From NCBI RefSeq assembly GCF_036013745.1, contig NZ_CP107880.1:6944001-7008000 (forward strand): a stretch of DNA of 64,000 nt, written 5' to 3'. Both the position numbers and the translations under genes were made by a program. Positions within the stretch are counted from its first letter, which is position 1. The number at the start of each line of letters is the position of its first letter. The notes under the pieces are model-generated. The model did not search any database and was not told the origin of the DNA. It saw only the letters and a list, made by a program, of their open reading frames with translations. The stretch comes from Streptomyces sp. NBC_00483 (GTDB lineage Bacteria > Actinomycetota > Actinomycetes > Streptomycetales > Streptomycetaceae). Positions 61,691-64,000 of this stretch are shown piece after piece.

Positions 61691-63700
61691 ATGATCCAGG
61701 CCACCGGACTGACGAGTAACGCACGCAAGGGGAGCCCGCCCGCAGTCGACGACGTGTCCTTCGACGCGCGCGCCGGCCGTGTCACCGCCCTGCTCGGCGC
61801 ACGGCGGTCGGGCAAGACGACAGCTGTACGCCTGATGCTCGAACTCCAACAAGGCCGTGGCGTCACCTACTTCAGAGGCCGCCCGCTGCACCGCATCGCT
61901 CATCCCGCGCGGGAAGTCGGCGTACTGCTCGGTGACGTGCCCGGCCATCCGGCCCGAACCGTCCGTGGACACCTGCGCATGCTCTGCTCCGCGGCCGGTG
62001 TACCTGTGCGACGCGCGGACGACGTGCTCGAGGTGGTGGGCCTCGTGAGCCTGCGAGAGGAACGCCTGGGCAGCCTGTCGCGCGGCATGGACCGACGGCT
62101 CGGCCTGGCCTGCGCGCTGCTCGCCGACCCGCACACGCTGGTGCTCGACGATCCCGTGGCCGGCCTCTCCGCCCGGGAGAGCAGCTGGCTGCACGGCATC
62201 CTGAGGGAGTATGCCGCGCTCGGTGGCACGGTGCTTTTCACCACCGACGACGCCAAGGAGGCGGCGCGGGTCGCCGACCGCGTCGTCACGCTCGACGAGG
62301 GCAAGGTGGTGGCGGACCAGGACGTCGCCGACTTCGCCCGGACCCGGCTGCGGCCCCGGATCGCGGTCCGCAGCCCGCACGCCGCGAGGTTCGGCGTCCT
62401 CCTGGCGAAGGAAGCGCGCACGGCCAAACGTTCGGTCGAAGTGGTCACGGAGGACGGCAGTCGGCTGTCGGTGTACGGCAGCACCTGCGCGGACGTGGGG
62501 GACATCGCGTTCCGGCACGGCATCCTCGTGCACCAACTCGCCGACGAGATCGGCGACGCGGGCCCTTCGGCGGCGGCATCTGTCGCCACCGAAGACCGGT
62601 CGGGCAACGGCGGTGGCGACGCCGAGGCGCGCACCGGCGCCCAAACCGGCCCCGGGGCCGAAACCGGCACCGACGCCGACGTCCAAACCGGCACCTGCAC
62701 CCACGCCGAAACCGGCACCGGCACCGACGGCCCGGCGCATCCCCCCGCGGTGGCCACGCCCCTCAACGCCCTCACCCCCACCAGCACATTCGTGCCACTG
62801 GCCGATGCGGCGTCGGCCCCGGTGGCGCGGCGCCGAGCCGCTTCGAACGGCCGTGCGCTTGAGGCCGAATCCGCACGCGAGACGTCCGTCGCCCTGCCGA
62901 CGCTGCCGCCACCGATCACCGTGCGCACCGCCCGCGGCCCGCTGCGCCCGGTGCGCTACGAACTGCGGCGCGCGACCGGCATCGCCACCGGTCACGTCAC
63001 CGTCGCACTCGTGCTCGCCGTCTCCGCGGTCCTTTCCGTGCTGCTCGCACGTGCCGGACACACACCGCAGCCACGTCTGATCGCGGCCTGGCCGCAGGTG
63101 CTTCCCCTGCCGCCGGCCGCCCTGGGTGCAGGGTTGCTCGGCGCCTTCGCCTTCGGTGAGGAATTCCGCCACCCCGCACTCGCAGCCGACCGCGGAACTG
63201 TCCCCCGCCGCCTGGGACTTCTCGCCGCGAAGCTGCTCGTCGGCGCGGCGGCCGCCCTCCTCCTGGGCGTCCTCACCGTCGTCGGTGACGCCACGCTGCT
63301 CTACCTCGTATACGGATCGGAGCTCACGCAAGTTCCCGCCGAGTGGCTCTCCCTGAGCGCGAGTTGGCTCGCTCTGGTCGTCGGATGCGCCTGGGCGGGT
63401 GTTCTCGCGTCCGGTCTGTTCCGGTCCACGGCGGCCGGACTTGCCGCCGTGGTGGCCGTGCCGATCATCATCGTGCCGCTCGTACAGAAGGCCTTGGAGG
63501 GACCATCTGTGCGAACGGCGACGGGACTTCCGGGACGCCTGCGTGATCTTGCCTTGATGGACTGGCCGTTCGGGATCGAGCGTTTCGCCGCCGCCGGGAT
63601 GCGGATGATCACTCAACCCGTGGGCGGCGCGCTGATGTTGTCGCTGAGTGCTCTGCTCTGCGCATATCTGTTCACGGCGCTGCGTACTCGGGTGCGGTGA
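61691..63700 (+). CDS. ABC ATPase-permease fusion with degenerate ATPase
   Basis: The 669-residue protein joins an N-terminal ATPase domain (Walker A GARRSGKTT, signature LSRGMDRR, Walker B LVLDDP) to a Thr/Gly/Pro-rich linker (about residues 300-410) and a C-terminal permease of roughly six helices. Departures from consensus: the catalytic Glu after Walker B is Asp, and the switch histidine is replaced (FTTDDAKEA). ATP turnover may be weak. ATG at 61691 follows GAGAGAAG. It sits immediately upstream of the probable whiH gene. Confidence 0.82.
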   Translation: MIQATGLTSNARKGSPPAVDDVSFDARAGRVTALLGARRSGKTTAVRLMLELQQGRGVTYFRGRPLHRIAHPAREVGVLLGDVPGHPARTVRGHLRMLCSAAGVPVRRADDVLEVVGLVSLREERLGSLSRGMDRRLGLACALLADPHTLVLDDPVAGLSARESSWLHGILREYAALGGTVLFTTDDAKEAARVADRVVTLDEGKVVADQDVADFARTRLRPRIAVRSPHAARFGVLLAKEARTAKRSVEVVTEDGSRLSVYGSTCADVGDIAFRHGILVHQLADEIGDAGPSAAASVATEDRSGNGGGDAEARTGAQTGPGAETGTDADVQTGTCTHAETGTGTDGPAHPPAVATPLNALTPTSTFVPLADAASAPVARRRAASNGRALEAESARETSVALPTLPPPITVRTARGPLRPVRYELRRATGIATGHVTVALVLAVSAVLSVLLARAGHTPQPRLIAAWPQVLPLPPAALGAGLLGAFAFGEEFRHPALAADRGTVPRRLGLLAAKLLVGAAAALLLGVLTVVGDATLLYLVYGSELTQVPAEWLSLSASWLALVVGCAWAGVLASGLFRSTAAGLAAVVAVPIIIVPLVQKALEGPSVRTATGLPGRLRDLALMDWPFGIERFAAAGMRMITQPVGGALMLSLSALLCAYLFTALRTRVR

Positions 63701-63745
63701 CGACCGGCCGACGCCTTCCGATACCTCGCTGAGCGCAACTCCCCG

Positions 63746-63770
63746 TAGAACGCCCATTTCTTTCCGATAA
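63746..63770 (+). promoter_or_regulatory. Sigma-WhiG-like promoter
   Basis: TAGA (63746-63749), a 13-base spacer and TCCGATAA (63763-63770) resemble the TAAA/GCCGATAA consensus of sigma WhiG (FliA family). It lies about 94 bases upstream of the last gene. In S. coelicolor whiH is transcribed by sigma WhiG. Confidence 0.6.
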
Positions 63771-63863
63771 GGCGTCAAGTGCAGCGAGGAGGGAGATCAC
63801 CCTTTCGTGTGCTTTTCACCAAAGACCTCAAGGGAGTTGGGGACGGCGCCGACAACAGATTCC

Positions 63864-64000
63864 GTGAGTACCCTTGCGCACACCATGATGACCGCCGCCC
63901 GCTCCGCCGACTCAGGCCTCGCAGGACCGGGCGAACTCGACCGCTACCCCTATGTGGAGTCGACCGCCGACCGTGTCGGCGGCCCCGCATGGGAGAGCCC
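63864..64000 (+). CDS. whiH: 5' end of probable sporulation regulator whiH
   Basis: From GTG at 63864 the frame runs off the right edge (45 codons): MSTLAHTMMTAARSADSGLA, then GELDRYPYVESTADRV. No domain is visible yet. The call rests on gene order (an ABC transporter gene just before whiH, which precedes hrdB in Streptomyces, recalled from memory) and on the sigma-WhiG-like promoter upstream. ATGs at 63885 and 63888 are alternative starts. Confidence 0.6.
   Translation, partial: MSTLAHTMMTAARSADSGLAGPGELDRYPYVESTADRVGGPAWES

Overview
The window reads as chromosome from a Streptomyces-like actinomycete. Codon third positions are almost always G or C, GTG starts are common, and intergenic terminators are long GC-rich hairpins without T tracts. 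The gene order (recA-recX, gluABCD, miaB, miaA-dapF-rsh, hflX, siderophore genes, lexA, nrdR-nrdJ, rnhB, whiH) matches, from memory, the conserved core of Streptomyces chromosomes upstream of hrdB. No tRNA, rRNA, CRISPR array, insertion sequence or prophage gene was recognised. This is core DNA with a few species-variable inserts.

Layout. 1-4995: an MFS permease (cut by the left edge) translationally coupled to an alkyl-sulfatase-like metallo-hydrolase, a divergent PucR-type regulator with a palindromic candidate operator, and a terpene-cyclase-fold protein. 5075-9742: DUF3046, an AI-2E family membrane protein, an aminoglycoside-phosphotransferase-like protein, then recA-recX. recA has two stacked DNA-damage promoters, one LexA-type and one of the TTGTCAGTG-N8-TAnnnT type. 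9832-12711: a rhodanese and cysteine dioxygenase operon preceded by a 15-residue cysteine-rich leader peptide and a hairpin, then an FAD monooxygenase. 12924-19955: the glutamate-type ABC transporter gluABCD, a divergent two-component system and an orphan TAXI binding protein. 20101-31211: tRNA modification (miaB, miaA), dapF, a RelA/SpoT homologue, an M1 peptidase and hflX. 31387-39484: a secreted trypsin-like lipoprotein and a four-gene NIS siderophore operon (aminotransferase, IucA/IucC synthetase, acyltransferase, IucA/IucC synthetase). 39525-46535: dinG, lexA, nrdR, nrdJ. 46652-54273: a TerD-like stress protein, small enzymes, an MFS/TetR pair, rnhB and conserved unknowns. 54497-64000: a RecQ helicase fused to a phosphoribosyltransferase-like domain, DUF4192, a glycogen-debranching-like protein, a NUDIX/NrtR-like protein, a degenerate ABC ATPase-permease fusion, and the start of a gene that is probably whiH, behind a sigma-WhiG-like promoter.

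How it fits together. A genome-maintenance and nucleotide theme runs through the window: recA, recX, dinG, lexA, nrdR, nrdJ, rnhB and recQ. Readable control sites are LexA boxes at recA and lexA, TTGTCAGTG-type promoters at recA, dinG and the TerD gene, and tandem NrdR boxes at nrdRJ. DnaA-box-like 9-mers lie near recA and between recQ and DUF4192.

The items most worth follow-up are: the cysteine leader peptide upstream of cysteine dioxygenase; the siderophore operon, which keeps the rhizobactin/schizokinen gene order but lacks the decarboxylase and N-hydroxylase; the damage-type promoter in front of the TerD gene; and the paired direct repeats between gluA and the response regulator.
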